From Verrucomicrobiota bacterium (GTDB taxonomy: Bacteria > Verrucomicrobiota > Verrucomicrobiia > Limisphaerales > J093): a stretch of DNA of 64,000 bases. The stretch covers positions 53,615 to 117,614 of the forward strand of contig JAKQDD010000012.1 of NCBI GenBank assembly GCA_029556615.1, read 5' to 3'. Made by a program: the position numbers and the translations under genes. The notes beneath the pieces were generated by a model. That model was not told the DNA's origin, did not search any database, and saw only the letters and a list, made by a program, of their open reading frames with translations. Shown here in pieces: positions 56,444-64,000 of the stretch. Position 1 is the first letter of the stretch, and every line of letters begins with the position of its first letter.

Positions 56444-57508
56444 ATGAAAAGCGTGCCCACCAGACTTTCGCCGTGCGCGACCCTTCTGGCTTGCGCGTCG
56501 TTGCTGCTCCCTGCCGTCAATGGTCTTGGCCAAGGCGGATCCGGGTCAGGACCAGCGGCGCCGCCTGCGATCGAGGGAGCCGGTGTCGAGCCCCTGTATC
56601 TTCCACTCCCCCCGAAGCCGGAGCCCATTCAGTTCGACGCGGCGGTCGAGCACAAGCGTGTCGAAGCCAGGTTCGAGAACCTGCCGCTGAGCGAGGTGGT
56701 CGCCTGGCTGGAAAAGACTTTTCCCGAGGTGAATGTCGTATTGCCCCAGCGCCTGGTTGAGGCGGACCCGGCTGTGTTCCTGCGGCTGCGTTCCGCGGGC
56801 CTGCGGGACATCCTCGAGGCCATCAGCATTGCCACCGACGGGGCCGTGGTGTCCGAGGTGCGGAGCCCCACGCTGGTGGCTCTGCGTCCCCGGACGGAGC
56901 CCGTCCCGGTCGGGCCCGGCGTTGGCATCCAAGGCGCATCCAGCGGTGTGTCATCCGTGCCGCCGCCGTCCGATCCCGAGGCCCTCCAGAAGCTTGCGCA
57001 GCGGTATGGTATCGGGATGGGAGGAGGCATGGGCGGCGGCGGAGGCATGGTGGGCGTGAGCGGACGCGCTGGGACGAGAGCCCAGGAGGCGCCGGTGAGG
57101 CCGATCGAGCCCGCGGCGTCCGGCCAACCGGTCGCGGGTTGGCCAGGGGGCTATGGCGGAATGGGCCTGATGATGGGGGGGGCATCGCAACCGGCGCCGC
57201 TGGCCTATCAGGTGATGAACCTGCGGGACATCCTGCGGGTGAACGATCCCAAGAAGACCCGAGAGCTCCTCGAGGTGGTCGAGAAGATCACGGAAAAGAC
57301 CCTGCAAACGATGGCTGGGGATTCGGGCGAACTGCAGCAGCGGCTGCGCATCAGGTCCTTTGACTACCACGAAGGCTCGGGGGTCCTGGTCATCCTCGGG
57401 CAACCGGACGCGATCAAGCTGGCGATGGAGGTGATCCGCAACCTCCGGGTGAGGGAGTCGGGTGATGCGGCCGGCGGAGTGGGAAAGGAAGAGGGCAAAG
57501 AACCCTAG
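56444..57508 (+). CDS. Exported secretin N-domain/STN-like protein
   Basis: Exported protein of 354 residues. ATG 56444 follows AAGGTG by 10 bp; ATG 56435 has almost no spacing. The signal peptide is LSPCATLLACASLLLPAVNG. After a Gly/Pro linker a domain at about residues 65-140 (VEARFENLPLSEVVAWLEKT then VNVVLPQRL) resembles STN/secretin N0 domains that touch secretion or TonB systems. A Gly/Met-rich stretch (GMGGGMGGGGG) follows, and the C-terminus has a second alpha/beta part (DPKKTRELLEVVEKITEKTL to AIKLAMEVIRNL). No pore domain is present, so it is not a secretin. Its stop codon TAG is the start of a repeat B copy. Specific function unknown. Confidence 0.6.
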   Translation: MKSVPTRLSPCATLLACASLLLPAVNGLGQGGSGSGPAAPPAIEGAGVEPLYLPLPPKPEPIQFDAAVEHKRVEARFENLPLSEVVAWLEKTFPEVNVVLPQRLVEADPAVFLRLRSAGLRDILEAISIATDGAVVSEVRSPTLVALRPRTEPVPVGPGVGIQGASSGVSSVPPPSDPEALQKLAQRYGIGMGGGMGGGGGMVGVSGRAGTRAQEAPVRPIEPAASGQPVAGWPGGYGGMGLMMGGASQPAPLAYQVMNLRDILRVNDPKKTRELLEVVEKITEKTLQTMAGDSGELQQRLRIRSFDYHEGSGVLVILGQPDAIKLAMEVIRNLRVRESGDAAGGVGKEEGKEP

Positions 57509-57592
57509 CGAGGCGCGCCTCAGACCTGACGAAGTCCGCGATCCCATGAAGCCTTCCTGCCTCTTCGAACCCTTTCTTCCGCGCCTCGCTAA
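57506..57592 (-). repeat. Repeat B copy at the STN-like gene stop codon
   Basis: TAGCGAGGCGCGCCTCAGACC to CTTCCGCGCCTCGCTA, complete, beginning with the stop codon (57506-57508). Confidence 0.85.
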
Positions 57593-57594
57593 TA

Positions 57595-57682
57595 TAGAGT
57601 CCTCGAAGGCAGGGGGCGGGTTGGGAACGGCAGGGACCAAACTTGACCTGTTGACCACACGTTCCACAAGTCGAGGACTCAA
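57595..57682 (-). repeat. Repeat A copy directly before the ECF sigma gene
   Basis: TAGAGTCCTCGAAGG to CACAAGTCGAGGACTC, reverse of the copies at 18860 and 25060. It ends immediately at the GTG proposed as the sigma-factor start, so that gene's promoter or leader lies in the repeat. Confidence 0.85.
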
Positions 57683-58321
57683 GTGACGCACAGTCTGCCC
57701 ATCGTGACACCGGTCTTGTCCGCGCCTGCCGTGGGCGCGCTCGACAGGGCGAAGGGGGAGCCGTCTCTCCGGGGAGTGGCCGATCTGACACGGGCGATGG
57801 CGGCGGGAGACGAGGACGCCTTCCGCGAGTTCCACCGGCGCTACTTCGGTCGTCTGTTCCGTTTCGCGCTCGTGGTGGCCCGGGGCGATCCGGTTGCTGC
57901 CGGTGACGCGATGGGAGATGCGCTATGCCGGGTGTCCCGCCATGTGCGGGGCTTTGACAGCGAAGAAGTCTTCTGGTGCTGGCTGGTCGCTGTGGTGCGG
58001 AGCGCGGCGCGGGATGCCGGGCGCAAGCGCCGTCGCTACGTGGATCTCCTGGCGGATTACGCCCGACGCTGGTTGGTGCTGCAGTCGGCGTCGGAGGCGG
58101 AGGCGGATCGGCGGCTCGAGGCGCTGGCGGCGGAGTGTCTCGGGGAGTTGGACCCGGCAGACCGCGCGCTGGTTGAAGGCAAGTACCTGGAAGGCCGGAG
58201 TGTCCGGGAGTTGGCGGAGCGCGCGCACGCGACGGAGAAGGCCGTTGAATCCCGTCTCGGCCGGCTCCGGCACCAATTGCGTGCGCGGTTGCTGGGTCGG
58301 TTGAAGGAGGATGAACGATGA
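57683..58321 (+). CDS. ECF-type RNA polymerase sigma factor
   Basis: Cytoplasmic sigma factor of up to 212 residues. Region 2 is seen at about residues 30-110 (LTRAMAAGDEDAFREFHRRY, then VFWCWLVAVVRSAARDAGRK) and region 4 near the end (LDPADRALVEGKYLEGRSVRELAERAHATEKAVESR, a helix-turn-helix block). The first ~28 residues from GTG 57683 are unlike the family and adjoin repeat A, so translation might begin later. It is chained by a 4-bp overlap (ATGA, 58318-58321) to a small membrane protein and then to a sulfatase, suggesting a self-contained regulatory and catabolic unit. Which promoters it reads is unknown. Confidence 0.8.
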   Translation: MTHSLPIVTPVLSAPAVGALDRAKGEPSLRGVADLTRAMAAGDEDAFREFHRRYFGRLFRFALVVARGDPVAAGDAMGDALCRVSRHVRGFDSEEVFWCWLVAVVRSAARDAGRKRRRYVDLLADYARRWLVLQSASEAEADRRLEALAAECLGELDPADRALVEGKYLEGRSVRELAERAHATEKAVESRLGRLRHQLRARLLGRLKEDER

Positions 58322-58734
58322 AGACCTCGAGATGGGATCCGTTGCTGAACGATCTGCTCACGGGGGCGGAAGCGGCGTCGTGTCGCGCATCGTCTCTGGA
58401 GTTGATGCTCGAATCGGGCAGGCGCTGTCAGCGTGACCGTCGTGTCCGGCGGGTGGCGGCATGGGCCGTCGTGTCGGGCGCTGCGGCCTTGGCGGTCTTT
58501 CTGAGCCGCTCGCCCGCGATGGACACCCGGCTGGCGGCCAGCGCGACGTCGTCGGTTCCTGCGGAGCTTGTTGGGGCGCCGTGGGTGGAGGAAGCCGCCG
58601 GCGGCAAGGCACCGGTGCGTTTTATCTCGGATGAGGAACTGCTCGACCTGTTTCCCGGGCGTTCGGTAGCCTTGGTGGGCGCTCCAGGCCGGCAGCAGTT
58701 GGTGTTTCTCGGCCAAGTGCAGGAGATCGAGTGA
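58318..58734 (+). CDS. Small single-pass membrane protein, possible anti-sigma factor
   Basis: Protein of 138 residues between the sigma factor and the sulfatase, overlapping both by 4 bp (ATGA, GTGA). One membrane segment is predicted at about residues 46-62 (VAAWAVVSGAAALAVFL), giving a ~45-residue cytoplasmic head (LLNDLLTGAEAASCRASSLEL) and an outer domain. No zinc anti-sigma motif (HxxxCxxC) is present, so an anti-sigma role rests on position and topology only. The C-terminal part (APVRFISDEELLDLFPGRSV) is shared, as far as I can judge, with small proteins beside ECF genes in the same phylum. Confidence 0.55.
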   Translation: MKTSRWDPLLNDLLTGAEAASCRASSLELMLESGRRCQRDRRVRRVAAWAVVSGAAALAVFLSRSPAMDTRLAASATSSVPAELVGAPWVEEAAGGKAPVRFISDEELLDLFPGRSVALVGAPGRQQLVFLGQVQEIE

Positions 58735-60161
58735 GGCGCGCCGGGCTTATGATGCGAACATTTACGCTCCTTGCATGGGGGCTCACCCTGTTGAGCGGGG
58801 TGCATGCGGCTGAACGACCGAACGTCCTGCTGATCCTGGCCGATGATCAGCGTGCCGACACGATTGCGGCCTTGGGCAACCCGGCCATCCGGACGCCCCA
58901 CCTCGACCGGTTGGCGGGGCGCGGGCTTGCGTTCACGCGGGCCTGCATGCAAGGCGGCATGCATGGCGCCACGTGCATGCCGTCCCGCGCCATGTTGCTC
59001 TCCGGCAGGAACCTGTTCCACGTGGACGAGAAGTTGCTGCGCGACGAGACCTGGCCGGCGGCGTTTGGCCGCGCAGGCTACGCCACGTTCATGAGCGGCA
59101 AATGGCACAACGGCGCCCCGTCGCTGCCTCGCAGTTTCCAGAGCGCCCGCTCGATTTTCGCCGGCGGGATGACGGATCCGATGAAGGCGAAGGTCAGCGA
59201 TCTGGCGGAAGGCGTTCTGACGCCGCCCCGCGTGGGCGACCGGCACGCCTGCGAGATCTTCGTTGACGAGGCGATCCGGTTTCTCTCGGGGCAGCGCGGC
59301 GCGCCGTTCTTCTGCTACGTGGCGTTCAACGGCCCGCACGACCCGCACATCGTCCCGCCGGCATTCCCTGTGCATTACGATCCGGCTCGCGTGCCGCTGC
59401 CTCCGAGTTTCCTTCCGCAGCACCCGTGGAACAACGGCGAAATGACGGTTCGCGACGAGCAGCTGCTTCCCTGGCCGCGTCGTCCGGACCCGGTGCGGGC
59501 CATGCTCGCCGACTACTACCGGTACGTTTCGTTTTTGGACGATCAAGTGGGCCGCCTCCTCGAGGCGCTCGACGCCTCGCCGTTCGCGACGAACACCTAT
59601 GTCGTTTTCACCGCCGATTCCGGGGTGGCGCGCGGCAGTCACGGGCTGATCGGGAAGCAGAATGTGTACGAGTTCGACTCGGTTCGAGTGCCGCTGATCA
59701 TCGCCGGGCCGGGTGTTGTTGCCGGCCGGCGGACGGATGCCCTGTGCTACCTTTATGATCTGCTGCCGACCCTGGGCAGCCTCTGCGGCGTGGCCGGGCC
59801 GGCGACGAGCGAGGGATTCGATTTCAGCGCCACGGTGCGCGACCCGAGCCGCCCGGCGCGCCGGGAGCTGCTGTTTGCCTATCGGAACCTGCAGCGGGCT
59901 TATACCGATGGCCGCTGGAAGCTGATCCGGTACCCGCTGGTGGATCGGACCCAGCTGTTTGATCTGGCGGTGGATCCCCATGAGGTGACGAATCTCGCCG
60001 GGCACCCGGCGCATGCGGACCGAGTCGCTGCGCTGACCGCCGCCCTCGAGCGGTTGCAGAGGGCGTCCGGCGACACCGCTCCGTTGGCCGTGGCCGTGCC
60101 CGAACCGGCGGAATGGACGCCTCCCGCGGCGGGTAAAGGGGGAACGCGGATCGCCGATTAG
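58731..60161 (+). CDS. Exported sulfatase (formylglycine type)
   Basis: Exported arylsulfatase-family enzyme of 476 residues, removing sulfate from sulfated sugars. The formylglycine motif is intact: CMPSR (Cys82, Pro84, Arg86) in GATCMPSRAMLLSGRNLF. The metal site opens with LLILADDQRADT (Asp38, Asp39) and closes with VVFTADSGVARGSHGLIGKQ. ATG 58749 gives the signal peptide MMRTFTLLAWGLTLLSGVHA; GTG 58731 overlaps the upstream stop (GTGA) and adds six residues. Activity requires a formylglycine-generating enzyme, not found in this window. Co-transcription with an ECF sigma factor suggests substrate-induced expression. Its stop codon TAG is the start of a repeat A copy. Confidence 0.92.
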   Translation: MRRAGLMMRTFTLLAWGLTLLSGVHAAERPNVLLILADDQRADTIAALGNPAIRTPHLDRLAGRGLAFTRACMQGGMHGATCMPSRAMLLSGRNLFHVDEKLLRDETWPAAFGRAGYATFMSGKWHNGAPSLPRSFQSARSIFAGGMTDPMKAKVSDLAEGVLTPPRVGDRHACEIFVDEAIRFLSGQRGAPFFCYVAFNGPHDPHIVPPAFPVHYDPARVPLPPSFLPQHPWNNGEMTVRDEQLLPWPRRPDPVRAMLADYYRYVSFLDDQVGRLLEALDASPFATNTYVVFTADSGVARGSHGLIGKQNVYEFDSVRVPLIIAGPGVVAGRRTDALCYLYDLLPTLGSLCGVAGPATSEGFDFSATVRDPSRPARRELLFAYRNLQRAYTDGRWKLIRYPLVDRTQLFDLAVDPHEVTNLAGHPAHADRVAALTAALERLQRASGDTAPLAVAVPEPAEWTPPAAGKGGTRIAD

Positions 60162-60246
60162 AGTCCTCGACTCCTGAAACATGGGGTCAACAGGTCAAGT
60201 TTGGTCCCTGCCGTTCCAACCCCAGCCCCCCGCCTTCGAGGACTCT
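60159..60246 (+). repeat. Repeat A copy at the sulfatase stop codon
   Basis: TAGAGTCCTCGACTCCTG to CTTCGAGGACTCT, beginning with the stop codon. A truncated B end (TAGCGAGGCGCGGAATCC, from 60251) follows. Confidence 0.85.
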
Positions 60247-60384
60247 ACATTAGCGAGGCGCGGAATCCAGGGGTCAAGTGCGGGCTTGAGCGTCGGCCTC
60301 CTGGAAGGCAGACTCGCGTCGGCACGGCGGGGAGTATTCCCTCCCCAGTCGAAACGCGGCATCACCGATTCAGACCAGCCTCGT

Positions 60385-61293
60385 ATGATTAAAGCCAAGA
60401 GCCGGACCGTCGGCGTCGTTCTGGCGGCGTGTCTCGTGATGGGTTGGGGGGTCGCGCAGCCCCCGGCGGAACCCGGCGAGGCTGGCGGCGCCTGGCCGTT
60501 CTTCGCCTTTGACAACGGTGTGGGGCGCGGCGTCTGGCCGCCGGCCGTGCAGGCCGAGACGGTCAAGACCCTCGGCTACGAAGGCATCCACTACAACTAC
60601 ACCAACCCGAAGGATTTCGCGGCCAAGCTCGGCGCGTGTCGGGCTGCGGGCGTACCGATCGTTGCGGTGTATTTCTACACGCACGTGGGGAAGACCAACG
60701 CGCCCTACGACCCCGGGATCAAGGAGGTGATCCGGATGCTCGAGGGCACCGAGACCATCCTGTGGATGACCCTGTGCGACGGCAAGCCGGGGCAACAGGA
60801 CGCCGAGGCGGCGGCGGTGGTCAGGGACATCGCGGCGCAAGCGGCGGCGTCGGGCCTGCGGGTGTCGCTCTATCCGCACGCGGGGTTCTACGTCGCCACC
60901 GCGGAGGACGCTGTCCGCGTCGTGAAAGCGGCGAACCTGCCGAACGTGGGCGTCACGGTGAACCTGTGTCATGAGCTGTTTGCCGGAAACGCCGGGCGCC
61001 TGGGCGAGGTCCTCGAGCGAGCCGGTCCGCATCTCAACCTGGTATCGATCAACGGCGCCTCGCCCATTCCGGGCAAGGGGCCGAAAGCGTGGGACACGCT
61101 GCCGCTGGGGTCGGGGTCGTTCGACACGGACGGCTTTCTGCGGTTGGTGCGGGACGCCGGGTATCGGGGGCCGATCGGGCACCAGTTCTACGGGGTCAAG
61201 GGCGACGACAAGGAGAAGCTCACCCTGGCGATCCGGGCGTGGAAGGCCGCCAAGGCCCGGCTGCTGCCGGCGCCGCGGGATGGGGCGCGGTGA
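60385..61293 (+). CDS. Exported xylose isomerase-like TIM-barrel protein
   Basis: Exported protein of 302 residues in the sugar phosphate isomerase/epimerase superfamily. The signal peptide is VGVVLAACLVMGWGVAQ. Barrel elements: FFAFDNGVGRGVWPP, LGYEGIHYNYTNPKDFAAKL, VPIVAVYFYTHVGK, LRVSLYPHAGFYVATAED, VGVTVNLCHELFAGN and LNLVSINGASP. These fit metal-dependent isomerase-like proteins, often seen next to glycoside-processing genes; some such exported forms have no proven activity. ATG 60385 was chosen as the first start before the signal peptide. The cytoplasmic UroD-like gene follows 30 bp later, in the same transcription direction. Confidence 0.75.
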   Translation: MIKAKSRTVGVVLAACLVMGWGVAQPPAEPGEAGGAWPFFAFDNGVGRGVWPPAVQAETVKTLGYEGIHYNYTNPKDFAAKLGACRAAGVPIVAVYFYTHVGKTNAPYDPGIKEVIRMLEGTETILWMTLCDGKPGQQDAEAAAVVRDIAAQAAASGLRVSLYPHAGFYVATAEDAVRVVKAANLPNVGVTVNLCHELFAGNAGRLGEVLERAGPHLNLVSINGASPIPGKGPKAWDTLPLGSGSFDTDGFLRLVRDAGYRGPIGHQFYGVKGDDKEKLTLAIRAWKAAKARLLPAPRDGAR

Positions 61294-61323
61294 TCGGTCG
61301 GCTTGGGGCGAGGAGACTGTCCG

Positions 61324-62529
61324 ATGAACATGTTCGACACGCGGGGCCAGACCGGCGGTGGCGCCGGCCGGAAGGAGAACACGCTCCGCAAGCTCGAACG
61401 GCTGCGCGCGACGCTGCGCCATGAGGAGCCGGATCGCGTGCCGATCAGCGACTTCTTTTGGGGCGGTTTCATCGAGCGCTGGCGTCGGGAGCTCGGCCTT
61501 TCCCCCGACGCGAACCCATACTACCACTATGACCTCGACTGGATCGTGACGGTGCCGAACATGGATCCCTGGATCCGGCCGTTCGAGATGCTCAAGGAGG
61601 ACGCGGAGGAGGTCGTGGTCAAGACGGGCTTCGGTGCGACCCTGCACAAGCATTTCCAGTATCCGATGCCCGAGATGCGCGCCTGGGAGACGGATACGTT
61701 CCAGAAACTCGAGGCGGCGCAGTTTGACGATCCGCGCGATCGGCGCCGTTTCTTTGCAGCAGGCGACAACCAAATTGCGGGCGTCGGCGACGGTTTCCAG
61801 CGGAACACGCCGCCGTGGATCGAGACCGTGCGGTCGTTGCGGCCGGACTTCCCGGTCTATGGCAGCATGATCGAGGTCAGCGAGTGCCTGACGCGGCTCG
61901 TCGGCCAGCACAACGCGCTGCTCTGGATGGGGGAGTTTCCGGAGCGGATGGGGGGGGTGATCGAGCGGTTGGGGGCGTACTATCTCGAGATGGCCGAGGC
62001 TGAGATCGAGGCGGGCGCGGGTCGGCTCGATGGTTTTGTGATTTGGGGCGACGTGGCGTACAAGAAGAGCACGTTCATGTCGCCGGCCTACTGGCGGGCG
62101 CATTTCAAGCCCTGGGTCGCCCGGATGATCGCCGCGGCGCATGCCGCCGGTTTGCCCGTCATCTACCACGGTTGCGGCAACGTGCAGGCGATCTTTGCCG
62201 ACTACATCGAGATGGGGGTGGACGCCTACAACCCGCTCGAAGCCAAGGCGGGGATGGACGTCGTGGCTCTGCGCCGGCGCCACGGACACGCCATCGGGTT
62301 CTGTGGCGGCAGCGACATCCGGATCTGGGAGACCGGGGATCGCGGGGCGATTCGCCGGGAAGTGTTTCGCACGCTGAACGCCGCCCGGGGCGGCGGGTAC
62401 ATCTTCCAGTCGGATCATTCCGTCAGCAGCGGTGTTTCGGGTCCGGCGTATGACGACATCGTGAAGCTCGTGCGCGAGTTTGGCCGGTACCCGATCGCGA
62501 TTCCGGCGGAATTCCACGAAACCACTTAG
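61324..62529 (+). CDS. Uroporphyrinogen decarboxylase-family protein (not HemE)
   Basis: Cytoplasmic protein of 401 residues in the uroporphyrinogen decarboxylase superfamily, but of the divergent group found near sugar catabolism genes. It lacks the HemE N-terminal signature (xPVWxMRQAGRY). It shows TLRHEEPDRVPISDFFWGGF, MAEAEIEAGAGRLDGFVIWGDV, HAAGLPVIYHGCGNVQAIFADYI (HGCG) and IGFCGGSDIRIWETGDRGAI, as in corrinoid-dependent methyltransferase-like relatives. A ribosome site GAGGAG lies 8 bp before ATG 61324. A demethylating or decarboxylating role in sugar use is inference. Its stop codon TAG is the start of a repeat B copy. Confidence 0.8.
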   Translation: MNMFDTRGQTGGGAGRKENTLRKLERLRATLRHEEPDRVPISDFFWGGFIERWRRELGLSPDANPYYHYDLDWIVTVPNMDPWIRPFEMLKEDAEEVVVKTGFGATLHKHFQYPMPEMRAWETDTFQKLEAAQFDDPRDRRRFFAAGDNQIAGVGDGFQRNTPPWIETVRSLRPDFPVYGSMIEVSECLTRLVGQHNALLWMGEFPERMGGVIERLGAYYLEMAEAEIEAGAGRLDGFVIWGDVAYKKSTFMSPAYWRAHFKPWVARMIAAAHAAGLPVIYHGCGNVQAIFADYIEMGVDAYNPLEAKAGMDVVALRRRHGHAIGFCGGSDIRIWETGDRGAIRREVFRTLNAARGGGYIFQSDHSVSSGVSGPAYDDIVKLVREFGRYPIAIPAEFHETT

Positions 62530-62612
62530 CGAGGCGCACCTCAGACCCAACGAATTCCGCGATCCCATGAAGCATTCCTGCCTCTTCGGACCCTCTCTCC
62601 CGCGCCTCGCCA
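62527..62612 (-). repeat. Repeat B copy at the UroD-like gene stop codon
   Basis: TAGCGAGGCGCACCTCAG to CTCCCGCGCCTCGCC, complete. It is followed by A (62616) and another partial B (62704), a B-A-B composite. Confidence 0.85.
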
Positions 62613-62615
62613 ACA

Positions 62616-62735
62616 TAGAGTCCTCGGAGGCGGGGGGGGCGGGTTTGGAACGGCAGGGGCCAAACTTGACCTGTTGACCCCATATTCCACGAGTCGAGGA
62701 CTCTAGCGAGGCGCCGCCTCAGACCCAACCCAATC
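62616..62735 (-). repeat. Repeat A plus partial repeat B before rhaT-like gene
   Basis: TAGAGTCCTCGGAGG to CGAGTCGAGGACTCT (62616-62704), then TAGCGAGGCGCCGCCTCAGACCC (62704-62735). The composite occupies almost all of the 215-bp gap before the transporter gene. Confidence 0.8.
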
Positions 62736-62744
62736 GTCAGACTC

Positions 62745-63863
62745 ATGCCTCCCCTGGCTGCCAGCATTTTCTTCCATGCCATCGGGGCGGCCGCGGCGGC
62801 ATGTTGCTACGTGCCGCAGAAGCGGGTTCGCGGCTGGTCCTGGCAATCGTACTGGCAGACGCAGGCGGCGTTCTGCTGGTTGTTGTTGCCCATTCTCGGC
62901 GCGTTTCTCACGGTGCCGGACTTCTGGCAGGTTGTGCAGGCCGCGCCGCGCGAGGCAATGCTGCGGACCTTCCTGCTCGGCATGGCCTACGGCATCGGGG
63001 GCACGGCGTTTGGCGTGGCGATTCGGTACGTCGGTTTCTCGATCACCTACGCGGCGGCGATCGGGATATCAACCGTGGTCGGCACCGCCTACGCCATCGC
63101 CAAGGGGAATTCGACCCTCGCGGAGGCGGGGGCGAACGTTCAGGACTTTCTCGCCCGGAACGGTGCGGATTGGGTCGTCCTCGGCATTGGCATCGGCGTT
63201 GTCGGCGTGATCTGTTGCGGCGTCGCGGGACGCTGGAAGGAGCGCGACCAGGCCCAGGCCGGGGGCGCGGCGGCGGGAAGCAGCAGTCTGTGGACGGGTC
63301 TCGCGTTGTGCCTGCTGGCGGGGATGCTGTCCGCGGTCTATGGCATTGCCCTGACGGAGGGCGCCCCGATCGCGAAGGTGGCCGGGGAACACGCCGCCGG
63401 GCACACCGTGTTGGGCATCGACGCCGCCACCTTCTGCAGCAACGCGATCTATCCCTTCTCGAACTCCGGGGCGTTCGTCACCACCGCGCTCTACTGTCTG
63501 TGGCTTCACGCGCGGCACAAGACGCTCGGCGAAATTGCGGCAGTGCCCGAAGGCGGGACGAAAGCGGGCCTGGCGGTGAACTGGGCGATGGCGATCCTGA
63601 CCGGTTGTCTGTGGTACGGGCAGTTCTTCTTCTATGGGTTCGGCCACTTCTACATCATGAAGGTTGCGGGATTCGAGCAGGCGTGCTGGGCGATCCACAT
63701 GATTCTGCTGATCCTGCTCGGCACGGTCATTGGCGTGGTGTTCAAGGAGTGGAAAGACTGCCGGCCGCGCACGTATGCCGCGTTGGCGCTTGCGCTCGGG
63801 CTTCTGATTGCCGGCAAGCTGTTGCTGGACTACGGGAACTACCTGGGGAGCCTGGGCCACTAA
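62745..63863 (+). CDS. rhaT: L-rhamnose/H+ symporter, RhaT-like
   Basis: Inner-membrane protein of 372 residues with about ten hydrophobic segments, the size of Escherichia coli RhaT. The opening HAIGAAAAACCYVPQKRVRGW and the following WSWQSYWQTQAAFCWLLLP match RhaT, as do FLLGMAYGIGGTAFG, AIRYVGFSITYAAAIGIS and GTAYAIAKGN. Rhamnose is the best guess for substrate, with related deoxysugars possible. Placed after a sulfatase and two sugar-metabolism-type genes, it fits uptake of monosaccharides freed from sulfated, rhamnose-containing polysaccharides such as ulvan-like material (inference). ATG 62745 lies only 9 bp after a repeat B end. Confidence 0.88.
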   Translation: MPPLAASIFFHAIGAAAAACCYVPQKRVRGWSWQSYWQTQAAFCWLLLPILGAFLTVPDFWQVVQAAPREAMLRTFLLGMAYGIGGTAFGVAIRYVGFSITYAAAIGISTVVGTAYAIAKGNSTLAEAGANVQDFLARNGADWVVLGIGIGVVGVICCGVAGRWKERDQAQAGGAAAGSSSLWTGLALCLLAGMLSAVYGIALTEGAPIAKVAGEHAAGHTVLGIDAATFCSNAIYPFSNSGAFVTTALYCLWLHARHKTLGEIAAVPEGGTKAGLAVNWAMAILTGCLWYGQFFFYGFGHFYIMKVAGFEQACWAIHMILLILLGTVIGVVFKEWKDCRPRTYAALALALGLLIAGKLLLDYGNYLGSLGH

Positions 63864-63894
63864 GTGGTCCAATTCGCAAATACGAGCACGTTCG

Positions 63895-63994
63895 TTGCGC
63901 CCAATTTGGCCTGTGGCGAGGCGCGACGAAGGAGCATAGCCGCCAGCGCTCTGTGACTGAGGAGCAACGACGCCACAGGCCAAATCCGGCGCAA
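63895..63994. repeat. Large inverted repeat with 24-bp arms
   Basis: TTGCGCCCAATTTGGCCTGTGGCG (63895-63918) written shortly as arm 1 pairs 22 of 24 with arm 2 (63971-63994) around a 52-bp loop. It lies 31 bp after the rhaT-like stop and could be a terminator-like hairpin or a mobile palindrome. I see no gene in the last 137 bp. Confidence 0.7.
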
Positions 63995-64000
63995 CCCACC

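Overview
The window is GC-rich (roughly two thirds G+C), with genes on both strands, no rRNA or tRNA that I could recognise, and an unusually large share of exported proteins. LamG/immunoglobulin-like surface proteins, secreted glycoside hydrolases, a sulfatase, a RhaT-type sugar symporter, and short C-terminal beta modules ending in FYR-like motifs together suggest a polysaccharide-degrading member of the Verrucomicrobiota (Pedosphaera/Limisphaera-like). This is inferred from gene content, not from a marker gene.

Layout. 1-9464: the end of a Bcr/CflA-type exporter, a LamG/Ig surface protein, a GH38-like enzyme and a secreted endonuclease I. 9470-10270: eight tandem ~100-bp repeats. 10274-17738: an exported protein coupled to an HtrA-like protease, a glycosidase-like protein and polyphosphate kinase. 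17903-22409: a methyltransferase, a PQQ-type propeller protein, a WecG/TagA glycosyltransferase and an LTxxQ-like protein. 22728-33882: GH42-like protein, Tat-exported FAD oxidoreductase, sugar isomerase-like protein, glutamate dehydrogenase, a KaiC-like/ATP-grasp fusion and a TIGR01777 epimerase. 34147-44405: a [NiFe]-hydrogenase locus. 44476-56269: M48 peptidase, PAS protein, second GH38-like enzyme, a nucleoside-hydrolase/GH43 fusion, a DUF5010-like protein and an unknown duplicated-domain protein. 56444-63863: STN-like protein, ECF sigma factor with a small membrane protein and a sulfatase, a secreted isomerase-like protein, a uroporphyrinogen-decarboxylase-family protein and RhaT.

The most interesting system is at 35542-44405. 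A Tat-exported [NiFe] hydrogenase (small subunit, large subunit, maturation protease) has no cytochrome b or membrane anchor. It runs directly into a 1565-residue exported protein whose first domain carries a DGYSGAT motif, the kind of site to which ApbE attaches FMN. An ApbE gene overlaps the end of that protein. I infer a hydrogenase coupled to a covalently flavinylated extracytoplasmic protein.

The second theme is dispersed palindromic repeats. Elements A (~87 bp) and B (~87 bp) have inverted ends and often lie side by side. Seven genes have a stop codon that is exactly the leading TAG of an A or B copy, and one gene appears to take its start codon and signal-peptide n-region from a B copy. 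A third palindrome has expanded into the tandem array at 9470-10270 and also occurs singly near 27300 and 45605.
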